A stretch of DNA of 64,000 bases from Peltaster fructicola (Eukaryota; Ascomycota; Dothideomycetes): NCBI GenBank assembly GCA_001592805.2, contig CP051143.1:2356001-2420000 (forward strand), written 5' to 3'. The notes beneath the pieces are model-generated. The model did no database searches, had not been told where the DNA came from, and was given only the letters and a program-made list of their open reading frames with translations. Numbering within the stretch: the first letter of the stretch is position 1; every line of letters starts with the position of its first letter. A program made the translations under genes and the position numbers. This document shows, in pieces, positions 23,726-36,371 of the stretch.

Positions 23726-24894
23726 TCATATCCAGTCTGAGAACCTGCCAAGCACCTCGCCCGCTCGCAGCTCGCTGGACAAGCCGCTGAGTGCGTCGAA
23801 ATGGCTGGCCAGCTTCAGTCCTCGCAGACGCTCTTTCTCCATCTCATCCCACGACCACGAGTCGACCGGCTCTGAACTCGTCGTGCCATTGGACCCAAAT
23901 TTCGAGGTCAACGTTGCAGCAACTTGCTCTGGTCCCGATATCTGCGTTCTCGACTCTTCTCCAACAGGTGTATCAGACGAAGGCGGCGAATCTGCTGTCG
24001 ACTCACTCCTCGGTGGGAGCTCAACTCCAGCTGGCTTTGGCGGAAGCAGTCGTGATCTCTCCAAGACGATTTCGGGGTTGATGGTGATTCTGCCCTTCTT
24101 GACCACGTACCGCGAGATGCTCGATGCATAGATGAACTTCGAGAGGTCCTCCTCTTCCTGCTTCAGACCCGCGGCGCAGTTCTTCTCACCTTTACGCCAC
24201 GGTTGCATGATATAGCCCTCCGGCTTGATCTTGCCTGCTCGCACCATATGCGACACGATATAGATCCACTTGCGGTCCCAGCTGAGCACGCGGGTGTACA
24301 CTTCGAACTGTGCCATGGGCTCAACCTCTCGCTGGAACATGCACGCAACGCCTCCTAATGCGACATTATATGATCCGACACGTGTCTTGGTGTCCTGTGG
24401 AAGGCCCTCCTCGTCACCTCTGTTCAGTCTGCGAATGCCAACTCTTACTAACGCTGCTACCAGATGTGCTCTTGCGATATCCAGATCTGCGAAGTATGTG
24501 CTGTTGGACTTGTGGAAGTTATAGTCGCAGTCGAACAAGGAGTTCCATGAGGATGTGATCATAGGCGCGAAGAGATGTCGTGGCTGCCATGGATGCCGTT
24601 GTATGTATATCTGGTAAACGAATGCTCTAAAGATGCGGTACTGCATCGATTAGTTGCAGTACATAACTCCTGACCAAGCCCGACACTCACATGCCACACG
24701 AAAGGAAAGTTCTTGAAGCTCGCGAGCAATGCCAGCAGGCCCAGGCTTCGAAGGATAATCTTTGTCTTGTTCCTGCCTATGCAGGTATATGCAGAGTAGC
24801 GAAGGTCTTTCGACAGAGTCAGAGCGCCGGCAGCAATTCCCAGGGATAGCAATGCTCCCATGATAGGCACGTTCTTGCCGCGCGGTCCTGACAT
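23726..24894 (-). CDS. THEM6-like thioesterase-superfamily membrane protein
   Basis: Exons 24691-24894 and 23726-24640 with a 50-nt intron (GTGAGT..GATGCAG); 372 residues. The body matches the fungal group similar to animal THEM6/mesenchymal-stem-cell protein, with a hotdog (4HBT-like) fold: FDCDYNFHKSNSTYFADLDI, GSYNVALGGVACMFQREVEP and YTRVLSWDRKWIYIVSHMV. The N-terminus has two hydrophobic segments (GALLSLGIAAGALTL and ILRSLGLLALLASF) that probably anchor it in a membrane. The C-terminal ~100 residues are Ser/Pro/Glu-rich and likely disordered, ending in a Trp-containing helix. Family function in fungi is unknown; thioesterase activity is inferred from fold. Confidence 0.82.
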
Positions 24895-25243
24895 CTTTTC
24901 GCCGTTGTTTGCTCCAGAGACGAGCTTGTTATTAGAGGATATACATCTGAAAGAGTGGCTGCCTACAACATGGTCGTTGTTGAGCTGTGAGAGTGAGAAC
25001 AGAGTTCGGGTGCACGTGAGATTGCCTGATTGAGCCGAGGCTCATCCACGGGATATATGGGAGTGTGCAGACACGATGTTAGGCGTGTGCTCGACTGCAG
25101 CTCATTGTATACTACATTCGAGATTGGAGCTCCTGCTGCCGACGGAGTGTCCTCGTCAACTTGTCCTGGGGCTCAGCATTGCATCCTGCGTTCTGCGATC
25201 AACACTACCATTTCCCTGGTATGCATATGGAAGTTCCAGTCGC
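24895..25243. other. Short intergenic spacer
   Basis: 349 bp holding the promoter of the thioesterase-like gene and the 3' flank of PUP2 (both on the minus strand). No other feature seen. Confidence 0.4.
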
Positions 25244-26319
25244 TCAGTTGTTCTCCAGTCTTGAGACGACATCCTTCATCTCTTCGTCTGTATAGATCCT
25301 GAAGCCCTGTTCGTTGTTAGTCATCGTCTATAGATTCTCTCTCTTCCAACCTACACTCTTCGTCACGCTTGCGAGCTGTACGTTCTTTGCATCGAGCTTC
25401 TCCTCCATCACCTGCTTCAGCGTTCGCAGAGTCAACGTCTCGGCCTCGACTAAGGTCAAGGACCTGAATATGGTCAGTCTCCATATGTGCTTGTGCATGC
25501 TGCGCTCACCTGTGGTATTCATTCACGAGTTCAGCTTGCGCACCTTCCGAACCAGAGCCTATGGCCTTTGCATCGTACTTGTAGAATGTGCCTGATGGCT
25601 CGGCATGATAGCTGATCGTGGTCAGTCATTGTTGAGCCAGACGAACCTGTACACAACTCACAGTGCTGGTCCATTCTCGTCCCACCCGGCGATGAGTAGC
25701 GCAACGCCAAACGGTCGTGACATGATGCTCTCCTGCTTCCTGTCAATCACCAGCGCGCTCAAGAACGACGTTGACCGACCTCTCCCTCAGCACCTTCACC
25801 AAATCGCAATGCAAGGTCGCATATGCTCTGTGTACAGCTCTCGACCTTCAGCGGCTCTGCATAGTTGAACTCATGGCTCTGACTCGTAACTCTGCACTCC
25901 AATCAGCATGTCCTCGTCTTTCTCACCCTGCTTGCATACCTTGCATGTTCAATGAGTGTTCGACTGTCTGCTTGCAGACCACTGATCGCACATCCGATAT
26001 GTCTGTCAATCTCCACGATCTTCTCCACTGACGACGTCTCCAAGAGTGTAGATGTGACACGCTTCTCCACACCGAGCACAACTCCTTCAGATGTTTGGAT
26101 GCCGATAGCTGTCGAGCCGAGCTTGATTGCTTCGAGGGAGTATTCGACCTGGAAAAGACGTCCTTCTGGTGAGAATGTGCTGTTTGATGGTTAGGAAAGG
26201 TGAGACACCGATGTGGGCAAGACGAACTTGATACCACGATCTATCGATTGAAATCAGCATCTTCCAGAATAAGTAGTCCTGTTTACGAGCGTACCATATT
26301 CTGACCGTGCGATGAACAT
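25244..26319 (-). CDS. PUP2: 20S proteasome subunit alpha-5
   Basis: Eight exons reconstructed: 26295-26319, 26228-26240 (a 13-nt microexon), 25940-26179, 25780-25891, 25662-25732, 25510-25611, 25355-25463 and 25244-25306; introns are 46-54 nt. Total 244 residues, the usual size. It is an alpha-ring subunit of the 20S core. The alpha-type N-terminal signature reads [20 protein letters not shown] then [19 protein letters not shown]. Later blocks [36 protein letters not shown] and [16 protein letters not shown] match alpha-5 rather than its paralogues. Every junction keeps frame. The coding start is 319 bp from the divergent GCP2 start, so they may share a promoter. I saw no clear PACE (proteasome control) element. 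Confidence 0.93.
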
Positions 26320-26638
26320 CTTTGCTGTGGCGTTGGTAGTAGATCGATCGAGTTGATTGCAGCCTGTACTGTGGTGATGTGCAGAGTCTGTACAGTGGCG
26401 AGATGAGTAGTAGTCAATATGGTTGGCGTAGCTCCAGTGAGCTTCAATAACGTAGGCAGATCTGAGCGTCGTCAAACTACACGTCAAGTGTCGTGCGGCT
26501 CTGCTCAAGCGAACGCGCTAGTTCGCGACTGGTGTCTCTCTATGCCCCACGAACATAAACAGAGCACATGGTCGTAGAACATGCATCAGGACCTGCAGTT
26601 GAGACAATTTACATACGACAGATGTCCGGACAGGAGCC
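26320..26638. promoter_or_regulatory. Shared bidirectional promoter of PUP2 and GCP2
   Basis: 319 bp lie between the divergent start codons of PUP2 (minus) and the GCP2 gene (plus), so both promoters must fit here or overlap. No TATA box or proteasome-associated element is obvious by eye. The call is from position only. Confidence 0.45.
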
Positions 26639-29358
26639 ATGGCATCTACAAGTCGTGCGCCAAGAGCCGCGTCTATCAACGATCGTCGTGCTAGTCTGGC
26701 AATGAAGCAACAGACACGCCCCACCAGCACGCCAGAGTCATCTTTGCTCACGAAGAAGACCACGACGACCACAGTTGACACCACACGTGCGAGGTCGACC
26801 GAGCACGCAGCAGTTCTACGACGGAATCGTGTGACCATGGGACCTGGTGCAAACGGCGATCGTGACTCTTTCCACGAGAGCGTGAACCAGATACCTGAAC
26901 CCAAGACCAGTCCAAGTATGGAGCCAGCATGGCAACCGACAGCAACACTACTGTCAATCGCAGTGACACAAGCGCCACTCGCATGTCGTGTGTCAATTCC
27001 ACCACAAGCCAAACATGCGCCAATTGCACTTCAAGGCCCCAACCTCGCATCGTTGGATCTGCACAAGCAAGAAAAGGCCATGATCGACGATCTGCTCTTC
27101 GTTCTCCTCGGTCTCGAAGGTCAGTATATCACGTTCGGCATCAATCGCGAGCCATACGATCCTTTCGACGAGCGCAGTCGTCTTGCAGGTCCAGTATTCA
27201 CGATCGCTCGTGGTTTGGATCCTAGCCTGCGCGATCTGACACAGCAGGTCCTCAAGACGGCGACATGCACCTCGGCTTTGGATGCCTTCGTCGAGGTCAT
27301 GAGTCGGTATGAGAAGGGCAGCGTCTCTCATGCCTTGTGCGCAGCGATACGCAAGATTCAGAAGGACTTTCAGATACTCGTGGCGCAGCTCGAGCATCAG
27401 TACTTGACGAATGAAAACTTCAGCTTGCACCAGCTCTCTCTTCATCTGAAGAAGAGCGTCCATGTTATGAATTTGCTGTTCAGCCTTACGCAGGAGATCT
27501 TGGTACAAAATGGACTCCTCGGCAACACAGAGGAGGATGAGTCCAGCAATGATGAGGACGATTTTGAAAATGTTCTCGCCGCCATCAACGGTGGTGCATC
27601 GGAACGAGGAAAGAAGTCCTGCATTGGTGGTGCTCTGCTCACACTTCTTATCAAGAGATTACAGAGCTTGGCTGGCGATCCACAGGCGAAAGAAGTGCTC
27701 ACTTCTCTTCTCGCAGAGGCATCCAAACCATACATCCGCATGCTTAATGAGTGGCTACATCATGGCAATGTCAAGGATCCGCATTTCGAGTTCATGATCA
27801 AAGAAGCAAAATCGATCAAGCGCGAAGGACTAGAGCAAGACTACACTGATGACTATTGGGAGAAGAGGTACACAATCCGACAAGAACATGTCCCACAACA
27901 GCTTGCCGGTGTCGTTGAGCGCTGTTTGCTGGCTGGCAAGTATCTCAACGTCGTCCGAGAATGCTCTAGAGGAGAGTCGCTCATGGTCAACTTTGACAAC
28001 AACCTATCTGCACTAAAAGGCATGCCGCAAGACATCTTCGATCCCAATCTGCTTCTCTCGGTCAATTCAGCATATCATCATGCTAATGCTGCACTCATGC
28101 GTCTCCTACTCACCACACATCAGTTGCCACAGCGTCTCAAGAGTCTCAAACACTACTTCTTCCTTGATCGATCAGACTGGTTCACATACTTCCTCGAGCT
28201 ATCACATAGCGAGCTTCGGAAACATGCCAAACAAAGTAATGCTGGCAAGCTGCAATCTCTACTAGATCTCGTGCTGCACACGCCTGGCTCAGTTGCTGCT
28301 GAAGATCCTTTCAAGGAGGACATTCGCGTCATTCTGAACGACACAGCACTCACCGGCTACCTTATGCGGATTGTCAACACGCAAGGCATGGACGCAGAGG
28401 CTACAAGTCTGAACAACTCGTACAACCCGGCTGCCGATAGCGTCAGTGGCAAGGAAGACGACGATCTTCGAGTGCATCAGGTCTTGACGCTTGATACATC
28501 AGTGCCATTTCCACTCTCCCTAATCATCTCACGAGTCACTCTCACACGCTACCAATTCCTGTTCAGATACCTTCTTAGTCTTAAGTACCTCGAGCACCAG
28601 CTTATCGCTTCATGGGCCGAAGCAGGCGGTATAGGAAGTGTTGTCAAGAGCAGCTCAATCTCATACAAAGAAGCGAATGCCTGGAGACGAAGCAATGGCG
28701 GTGCGAGGATAGAATTGTGGAAGCGTAGAGCATGGTGTCTTCGATCAAGGATGCTCACATTTGTGCAACAACTCCTGTACTTCTGTACAGCTGAGGTCAT
28801 CGATCCAGCTTGGAAATCGTTCATGGCTCGTGTTACAGGATCACTGCAGGACAAATCCGAGGACAAGACTGGAGACGAAGCACCCGGTACTACGAGTACT
28901 GATGCAGCCGCCGATCCAAAACGCACTGCCGATGAGCTTATGCAAGACCACGTCGACTTCTTGGCAACATGTCTCAAGGAATGCATGTTGACAAACAGCA
29001 AGCTGCTTCGAGTGGGTGGCTTATTGCAATATTGTGTCTCTGCTAACGCTTCTAGATCAACTCGAAGGTAACTTCGACATGTGCACACTTTGCTACATAT
29101 ACAGCGTCGTTCACAAGATCGCTCGATAGGATAGCACCCGTCGGAGCGACTCAGGTCAACGAAGATGAGCTGAACAAGCTGTTCAACATTCTGACGCAGT
29201 ATGAACAGCATTTCTCCCGACACTTGAAGATCCTGCTTGATGCTCTCAACTATCTTGCAGCGACCGAGACGGTCGGATTCCTTGGGTTGTGTGCGAGGCT
29301 CAGTATGGCAGCTGAAGGTGGTGCAAACGAGAAGCTTGTTCCTGCGGCAGTCGACTGA
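26639..29358 (+). CDS. SPC97: Gamma-tubulin complex component 2 (Spc97/Alp4/GCP2)
   Basis: Exon 26639-29011, a 44-nt intron (GTGGGT.., branch GCTAAC, acceptor TTCTAG) and exon 29056-29358; 891 residues. It is a core subunit of the gamma-tubulin small complex that nucleates microtubules at the spindle pole body. GRIP1-like region: LLFVLLGLEGQYITF and ISRYEKGSVSHAL-type sequence. The GCP2-specific block reads YWEKRYTIRQEHVPQQL and LAGKYLNVVREC. The C-terminal gamma-tubulin-binding domain ends ILTQYEQHFSRHLKILLDAL and NYLAATETVGFLGLCARLS, all in the second exon. The first ~100 residues are Ser/Thr/Arg-rich and variable. The nearest alternative, GCP3/Spc98, lacks the WEKRYTI block. Confidence 0.93.
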
Positions 29359-29748
29359 GGTGAGGAGGTTGCAGGCAACATGTCAAGACATATTCTCGCT
29401 GACACATCCACAGGCCGATACGATTACCATGGCTTTACGAGTGCGCATCGCCAATGTGGAAGTAATTCGAAGTCACGACATAGTGGTACAACAAGAAGAG
29501 CACCTCATACCCTGGCCCGCTCGGCAGGGTCTAATGCTCTATAGTAATGCACGCATACCACCAGGCTTGTACAGATAACCTGGCCACCTGGTTCTCCATG
29601 ATCAATATGGCCTGGCATTGCCCACGGTACTGATCAAAGCCCCACTGACTCCAAGCGATGGCGATAACAATGCTTATGAGATCTGCGATGACAGCCAGGA
29701 CAGTCTGTCATTGACACGCCTTTCCGAATTATGATACAGAATCTCAAT
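29359..29748. other. Short intergenic spacer
   Basis: GCP2 3' flank; convergent with the small minus-strand gene at 29749-30046. Only shadow ORFs are present. Confidence 0.4.
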
Positions 29749-30046
29749 CTATCGAGCGAGGCGCTGCTGCTTGGACTTCATTCGGTGTTGTTTGCGCTGT
29801 GCTTCATGATATGTGACAAGCTGTACGATTCCTGGCGCTGTCGTTGACGACGAAGAACCACATCCCTTATCACTATAGCGTATATCTCGTACCTTTCACT
29901 AGATCCGACTCTGAGAATGCTTGGACATTGATCAGTAAGAATAACGCATCAGGGTCTATGTTGATGTGTTGCTGATCTTCAGGAGTGAGACACTCGATAG
30001 CATGGTGTGCATGATCCGTCTTTCGTGAACGCCAGTAGCAGCTCAT
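29749..30046 (-). CDS. Uncharacterised ~98-residue gene with a frame break
   Basis: From ATG at 30046 the frame reads MSCYWRSRKTDHAHHAIECL, TPEDQQHINIDPDALFLLIN and VQAFSESDLVK, clearly protein-like. A second open frame continues VRDIRYSDKGCGSSSSTTAP, GIVQLVTYHEAQRKQHRMKS and KQQRLAR, ending at TAG (29749). The two are offset by one base at about 29890. Either a 34-nt intron (GTGAAA..GATAAG) joins FSESDL to GCGSS, a longer 61-nt intron with a poor donor does, or there is a one-base frameshift or sequence error. The product would be basic at the C-terminus with YHEAQRKQHRMK. No family recognised. Confidence 0.5.
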
Positions 30047-31348
<1,302 letters not shown>

Positions 31349-31584
31349 TAACAACCCGGACATGTTACAGTATCGTAGAAGAAAGGGAGCATGGAGAGAT
31401 GGGAACTGTTTCAGCAGGCACGCGTGTGCTGGAAAAGTGTATCGTTTTGACTGATTGAGAGGTGGGAAGATACGTCAATTGTATTGGTTTGGGATCTTGC
31501 GCAAGGAGACCTATGTACCATCTCATGTTATGAAAGTTGTCCAAGCTAGATTGTTGTGTTTAAGTATGCTCCTACTGTCTGTTC

Positions 31585-33399
31585 TTACTTGTGAGGACTG
31601 CGTTTGAAACACTTCATTATCGTGTTGATCACTGCTGTTGTCTCAGCACTGCCACTGATTAAGCCGAAGATGAACAGTGCTGCGAAGCTCAACAGCAGGA
31701 TAGCACCGAAAGTGGCCCAGTACTCCAGCACTGTGTACTCTTGCGCGCTCAAAGGTACGCTAAAGTAGGACGTCATGAAGCTGACAGGCAGGAACAGGAA
31801 GGTCGCCTTGGTGAGCAAGAGTGTGATTCGTGTCAGTCTTTCCACGTCGAGTGATTCCTTCAAGGTGAGAAGGTTGAAGTTCTATTCAGTCAGTGTGTGG
31901 TCATATGACATCCGCTTGGTATCTTACCAACGATACCAGACTCTCCTTCTGTGTCAAGTACTCGTCTACCTCGCTCAAGGCGTAAAGGTCAATGAGGTCC
32001 TTGAGTCGTCGAAATCGCATGCGTGTTGCTGTGCTGATCGACACACCCAGTGAGCTCTCTTTCGCCATGAGAAGAGGCCGTACTGTATCGATAGAGTGGG
32101 CATCGTCCTCCTGGTCCGCAACCCGCGAGTTCTGTAGCGATGCTAATGTCGGTGGTCGAGGCTCAAGCAGACGATCGATGATGCGGGTATAGCTATCGTA
32201 GTGTCGTTTGAGAACGCCAAGCTCTTGACCTATAGTGTGAAGACGCTCGATATGTTCGAGTCTTGGTTTGACAAACATCTCGTGGCGAAGTCGCTCGAGT
32301 TCAAGGCCGTATCGAGATTCTTTCCTAGTGATGAGAGTGTAGCTGTTCTGCCAGTTCTCAAACAGGTAGTAGAAGAGCAGCCCGGGAGCGTCACTTTCAT
32401 GGTGCACATTCTCAGCCTCAGTCGTGCCCAGTCTCGCTCTGATCGGCAGCAGTCTCATCGGGTTGCGGGCTTCTAGCGGGTCGCTGTCAACAAGTGAGAG
32501 CGATCGGAAGACGTTGACGAGGTTATGGCGTGTCTCGCACAGGACCTGCAACTGCTTCGCAGAGTATGCGAGATGTGCTTGCGGGAAGATGTCTTCGTTG
32601 ATCGTGATAATGGTGTTGTCATCGCAGATGATTAGCCAGGTCCAGGCTCTTGTACAAGACTACGCCATGTTAGGAATATCTACCAGTTCTGACTTCCACT
32701 TACTGGCAGGTGTCGTTCAACGCCACGACTCTGCTCGAGAAGCGGTGTTACGCCATACAGCGAGTTATATCCAACACATATGTAGTTCCTGCCAAAGTCC
32801 ATAGACGAGTAGTGCCATATCTCATCCGCAAGTCGATAGATGTTGTTCTGAGTGTTCTGAACCTGACTAGAGACGCTCGACATATCCAGGCTCTCGTGTG
32901 TAATACTCTCTTCATCAACGCTGACCTTCGTTTTGTGATTGACGAACCAGCTGCTGTGCGTCGATGGGACTGCTTGGCTTCGGAGGCTCGATGTTGTAGT
33001 ATGGGGTATTGATGACGAGCACATGAGAGCCAGCAGCCGTGGTGAGAAGTCATAGCGCTTGCCGATCGTCTCAAGAAGCTCGAGATGCTGGGAGGGGAAC
33101 CAGATGTTGACCCAGCATGTCGACGCTGCGGGTCTGCTCGCTAAAGACAGTATGTGCTGGTAGGTCTCGATGGAGAGGTCGAAGCCAGCATACACAACAC
33201 TGTCGTCGAACAAGACGGCAAAGTCTCGTGCTCTCGGGTCACTGATCTGATGCATTTGTCCTGGAAGTGCTGCTACATCGTCGAGGTTGACGAAAATGTC
33301 CCTGGAGTCGTTTGAGACATGTTCACAATAGTCTTTGAGTGTCTGTGCCTCCTCTTGAGTGTCGAATGCTGGCTGAGAAGAGCCCATCTGGGCTGCCAT
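31585..33399 (-). CDS. CorA-like membrane protein lacking the GMN motif
   Basis: Exons 32704-33399, 31928-32659 and 31585-31881 (introns 44 and 46 nt); 574 residues. It resembles the fungal CorA/ZntB-like divalent-cation transporter superfamily. A large cytosolic domain contains TWLIICDDNTIITINEDIFP and a long charged helical region (RKESRYGLELERLRHEMFVK). Two C-terminal membrane helices follow (RITLLLTKATFLFLPVSFMT and WATFGAILLLSFAALFIFGL). Between them, where Mg2+ channels have GMN, it has TSYFSVPL. Loss of GMN argues against a standard Mg2+ channel; its ion, if any, is unknown. The ATG at 33399 gives MAAQMGSSQ; a further upstream exon is possible. Confidence 0.8.
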
Positions 33400-34032
33400 C
33401 TGTACTGTTGCGAAGAAGCATGTTGAATCCTTCAGCAGCAGGGAGTGGGCTTTTAGACCGTCTTGGGTGCTTGATGAGGCCTTCTGATGCCATCACGAAT
33501 GACTGAAATGCACAAAGCAGAGGCCTCACGAGATATACTTACTGTTCGTCGGAGCTGGTCAGATGCTTGACCAGCCAAATCTCATGTGAGACATCTGATC
33601 ACATTAGTAGCTGAGTATTCGCCACACCCAGGCAGCGCAGCACTCCCATACTCTAGGCACGAAAATGATGATGCTGCGTGTGCTTTATCGCCACAGTCGA
33701 AAACCATCTGAAGATAGGTCAATCGCTAGACAGTGGCCGTGTCGTTGCTGTGGAGACAGTCAGGTTCCACGTGACCCAAGACCTCACCTCCAAACACAAG
33801 TTGATTATCAATCTTCACGAACACGCATATGGCATCATCGCATGTAATGGGACACCGTCGTCGGGCGCTCCCTACAGCTACAAGCAAGCTCAAGCTGATA
33901 CTGCACAGATGCTGCCATTTTGGGCTTTGCATGCGGTGTCCTGCATAGAACGTCAGCTTCGGCAAAGTCTCAAAGATAAGTGATGCTCTTAATTCCCAGA
34001 GCTTTTGCTATGGTTGATCCCGGGCACTCATC
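33400..34032. other. Divergent intergenic spacer
   Basis: Between the divergent CorA-like and methyltransferase genes. ORFs here are short and unsupported. It is likely to hold both promoters. Confidence 0.4.
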
Positions 34033-34674
34033 ATGGAGAACAAGGAGATTGTTAGGAAGGGCTACAATGTCATAGCAGAGAAGTATCTGGCGTGGTTTCA
34101 AGGGCGTCCCATGCTACACGAAGAGAAGCTGAACCAAGTCCTCGAACACCTTAACTCGCAATCCAGGGTGCTTGAACTTGGCTGCGGCGCTGGTACGCCG
34201 ATCACGAAGAGACTCACAGAACGAGTGGCCGAGGTCGTGGCCAATGACTACTCCGAGAAGCAGATCGAGCTGGCGAAGCAGAATGCTCCCAAAGCAAAGC
34301 TCATTCATGGCGACATGGCGCAACTTGAATTCGAGCCGGAGTCATTCGATGCCATTGTGGCTTTCTACTCTTTCTTCCATCTTCCCAAGGAAGCACACCA
34401 GCCACTTCTCAAGAAGATACACAGCTGGTTGAAGAAGGACGGTCTGCTGATGTACACTCATTCAGTCGAAGATAAGGAGTACAACAGTTCGTTCCTCGGG
34501 GTTGACACTTTCTTCGGCAGCTTTGGTGTGGATGGCAACGTGAAGCTGGCCGAGGACAGTGGTTTTGAGATCATCCAGGCAGAGGTCAGGGCACAGGGAG
34601 ACGTTGCAGATCCAGATGATCCCGACAACGGTGTTTCATTCTTGTGGATCTTCGCCAAAAAGAAGTCTGCATAG
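34033..34674 (+). CDS. Class I SAM-dependent methyltransferase
   Basis: Intronless, 213 residues. Motif I is VLELGCGAGTP (residues ~46-56), motif II VVANDYSEKQIELAK, then HGDMAQLEFEPESFDAIVAF and a post-II FYSFFHLPKEA. This fits the Methyltransf_11/25 group with a Rossmann fold. A late segment GSFGVDGNVKLAEDSGFEII resembles bacterial and fungal small-molecule methyltransferases. There is no signal or membrane segment, so it is probably cytosolic. Substrate cannot be read from the sequence. The absence of introns and the bacterial-like core leave horizontal origin open, but there is no direct evidence. It is convergent with the aldehyde dehydrogenase, stop codons 55 bp apart. Confidence 0.88.
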   Translation: MENKEIVRKGYNVIAEKYLAWFQGRPMLHEEKLNQVLEHLNSQSRVLELGCGAGTPITKRLTERVAEVVANDYSEKQIELAKQNAPKAKLIHGDMAQLEFEPESFDAIVAFYSFFHLPKEAHQPLLKKIHSWLKKDGLLMYTHSVEDKEYNSSFLGVDTFFGSFGVDGNVKLAEDSGFEIIQAEVRAQGDVADPDDPDNGVSFLWIFAKKKSA

Positions 34675-34729
34675 CTCTAGACGAAGCTTTGGATGGTCGC
34701 TATGGTACAATGGATCTTCTCACGTCAAG

Positions 34730-36371
34730 CTAAGACGGTGCCTTCATACCCATGTTGTAGTACACCGTCTTGACTTCAGTATAGTTGTGCAGTGCTTCTT
34801 CGCCGCACTCTCGTCCAATTCCAGATTCTTTGTAGCCGCCAAATGGCATGCCTATCGACTGTTAGTCTGTGTCACTGTTCTCAACCATGATACATACCGC
34901 AGTTGACGAAGTTGAAGCAATTCACCCAGCATGTACCTGCGCGAAGTGCGGTAGTGCAACGAATAGCTCGCTCGTAGTCCTTAGTGAAGATACCAGCAGC
35001 AAGACCATATGTTGTGTTGTTCGCAGCCGCCATGACCTCCTCCTCGCTCTTGAATCTCGCTATGGCAACCACCGGTCCGAAGATCTCCTCTCTCATGATC
35101 TGAAACCGAGCATGTCAGCAAAGCAATGTCAATCCCGAGAGACACCTACCTTCATGTCTGGCTTGACGTTGGTGAATATCGTAGGCTCGATGAAGTAGCC
35201 ATCACCGTTCTTGATTGCATTACCTCCAAGATGTGCTGTGGCACCCTCGTCAATACCAGACTTGATGTAGCCAAGGATCTTGTCGTGCTGAAGCTTGCTG
35301 TTCTGCGGTCCTTGGTCCACATCGTTGACCAGTGGGTTGCCTACGGAGACCTTTCGCATACGTGCAGTGAAAAGCTCCAGAAATCTGTCGTAAATGTCCT
35401 CGTGGACGTAGATCCTAGTACCGGCATGGCATGTCTGGCCAAAGTTCATGTTGATACCCCAGGCGGACCAATCAACAGCTTGTTCCAGATCGGCGTCAGG
35501 AAAGATGATATTAGGACTCTTGCCTCCGAGCTCGAGTGTGACCTTCTTTAGGTTGGAGTCTGCTGCGGCTCGAAGTACAGCTCTACCAGTGACGGTCGAG
35601 CCAGTAAACGCAACCTTGTCGATGTCCATATGGTGTGCGATGGCAGCTCCGACGGTTTTGCCGAACCCAGATACCAAGTTGACCACACCAGGAGGGAAGC
35701 CAGCTTTCTGAATGAGACCGCAGATGTATAGAGCTGACAGTGGAGTGGTCTCAGCCGACTTGATCACAACAGCATTACCGGTGGCAAGAGCGGGTGCAAT
35801 CTTCCAGATGAACATCAGGAGTGGAACTGTCCAAGTCAGTCAAGCTTTCGCGACGTTAAGGTAGCGTACAGTTCCAAGGGATGATCTGTCCACAAACACC
35901 GATAGCCTGTCTCTGAGTGTAGGAGAAGGTGCCTGGGATCAGGAAGTTCGACTTTCCGAGCACCTTGTCACACCAGCCAGCATAGTAGCGAAGAGTTCCG
36001 ACCGAACCAGGCAGATCAAGAGTGCCACAGTGCTTGTACGTCTTGCCAGTATCTGCACACTCGACAGCAATGATGTCGTCTTTGTGCTCCTCCATCAGGT
36101 CCGCTAGACGGTTCAGAAGCTGTGCTCGGACTTGAGGTGCTCCTGCTGACCATTCGAGATTGTTGAAGGCTTTCCTGGCACATTCGACGGCGTAGTCGAC
36201 GTCCTCGGGCATGCCCTCGCATACTGTAGCTAGGGTCTTGCCTGTAGCTGGGTCCTCGCTGTCGAAAGTCTTGCCTGCTCGGCCTGCAACGAATTCACCA
36301 TTGATGAAGAGTCCGCTTGGAATGCTGACCTTGCGCTCGCGAAGCGTTAATGTGATTGGTGATGGAGACAT
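34730..36371 (-). CDS. NAD(P)+-dependent aldehyde dehydrogenase
   Basis: Four exons: 35870-36371, 35150-35826, 34898-35099 and 34730-34851 (introns 43, 50 and 46 nt); 500 residues, the normal ALDH size. It oxidises aldehydes to carboxylates. Motifs: [31 protein letters not shown], the general-base Glu in [12 protein letters not shown], the catalytic Cys in [32 protein letters not shown] and [18 protein letters not shown]. The best ATG is 36371 ([20 protein letters not shown]), giving a cytosolic form. An in-frame ATG at 36458 would add 29 residues rich in Met, Arg and Ser without acidic residues, which could act as a mitochondrial presequence. It resembles the class of fungal acetaldehyde dehydrogenases (AldA type). 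Confidence 0.93.
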
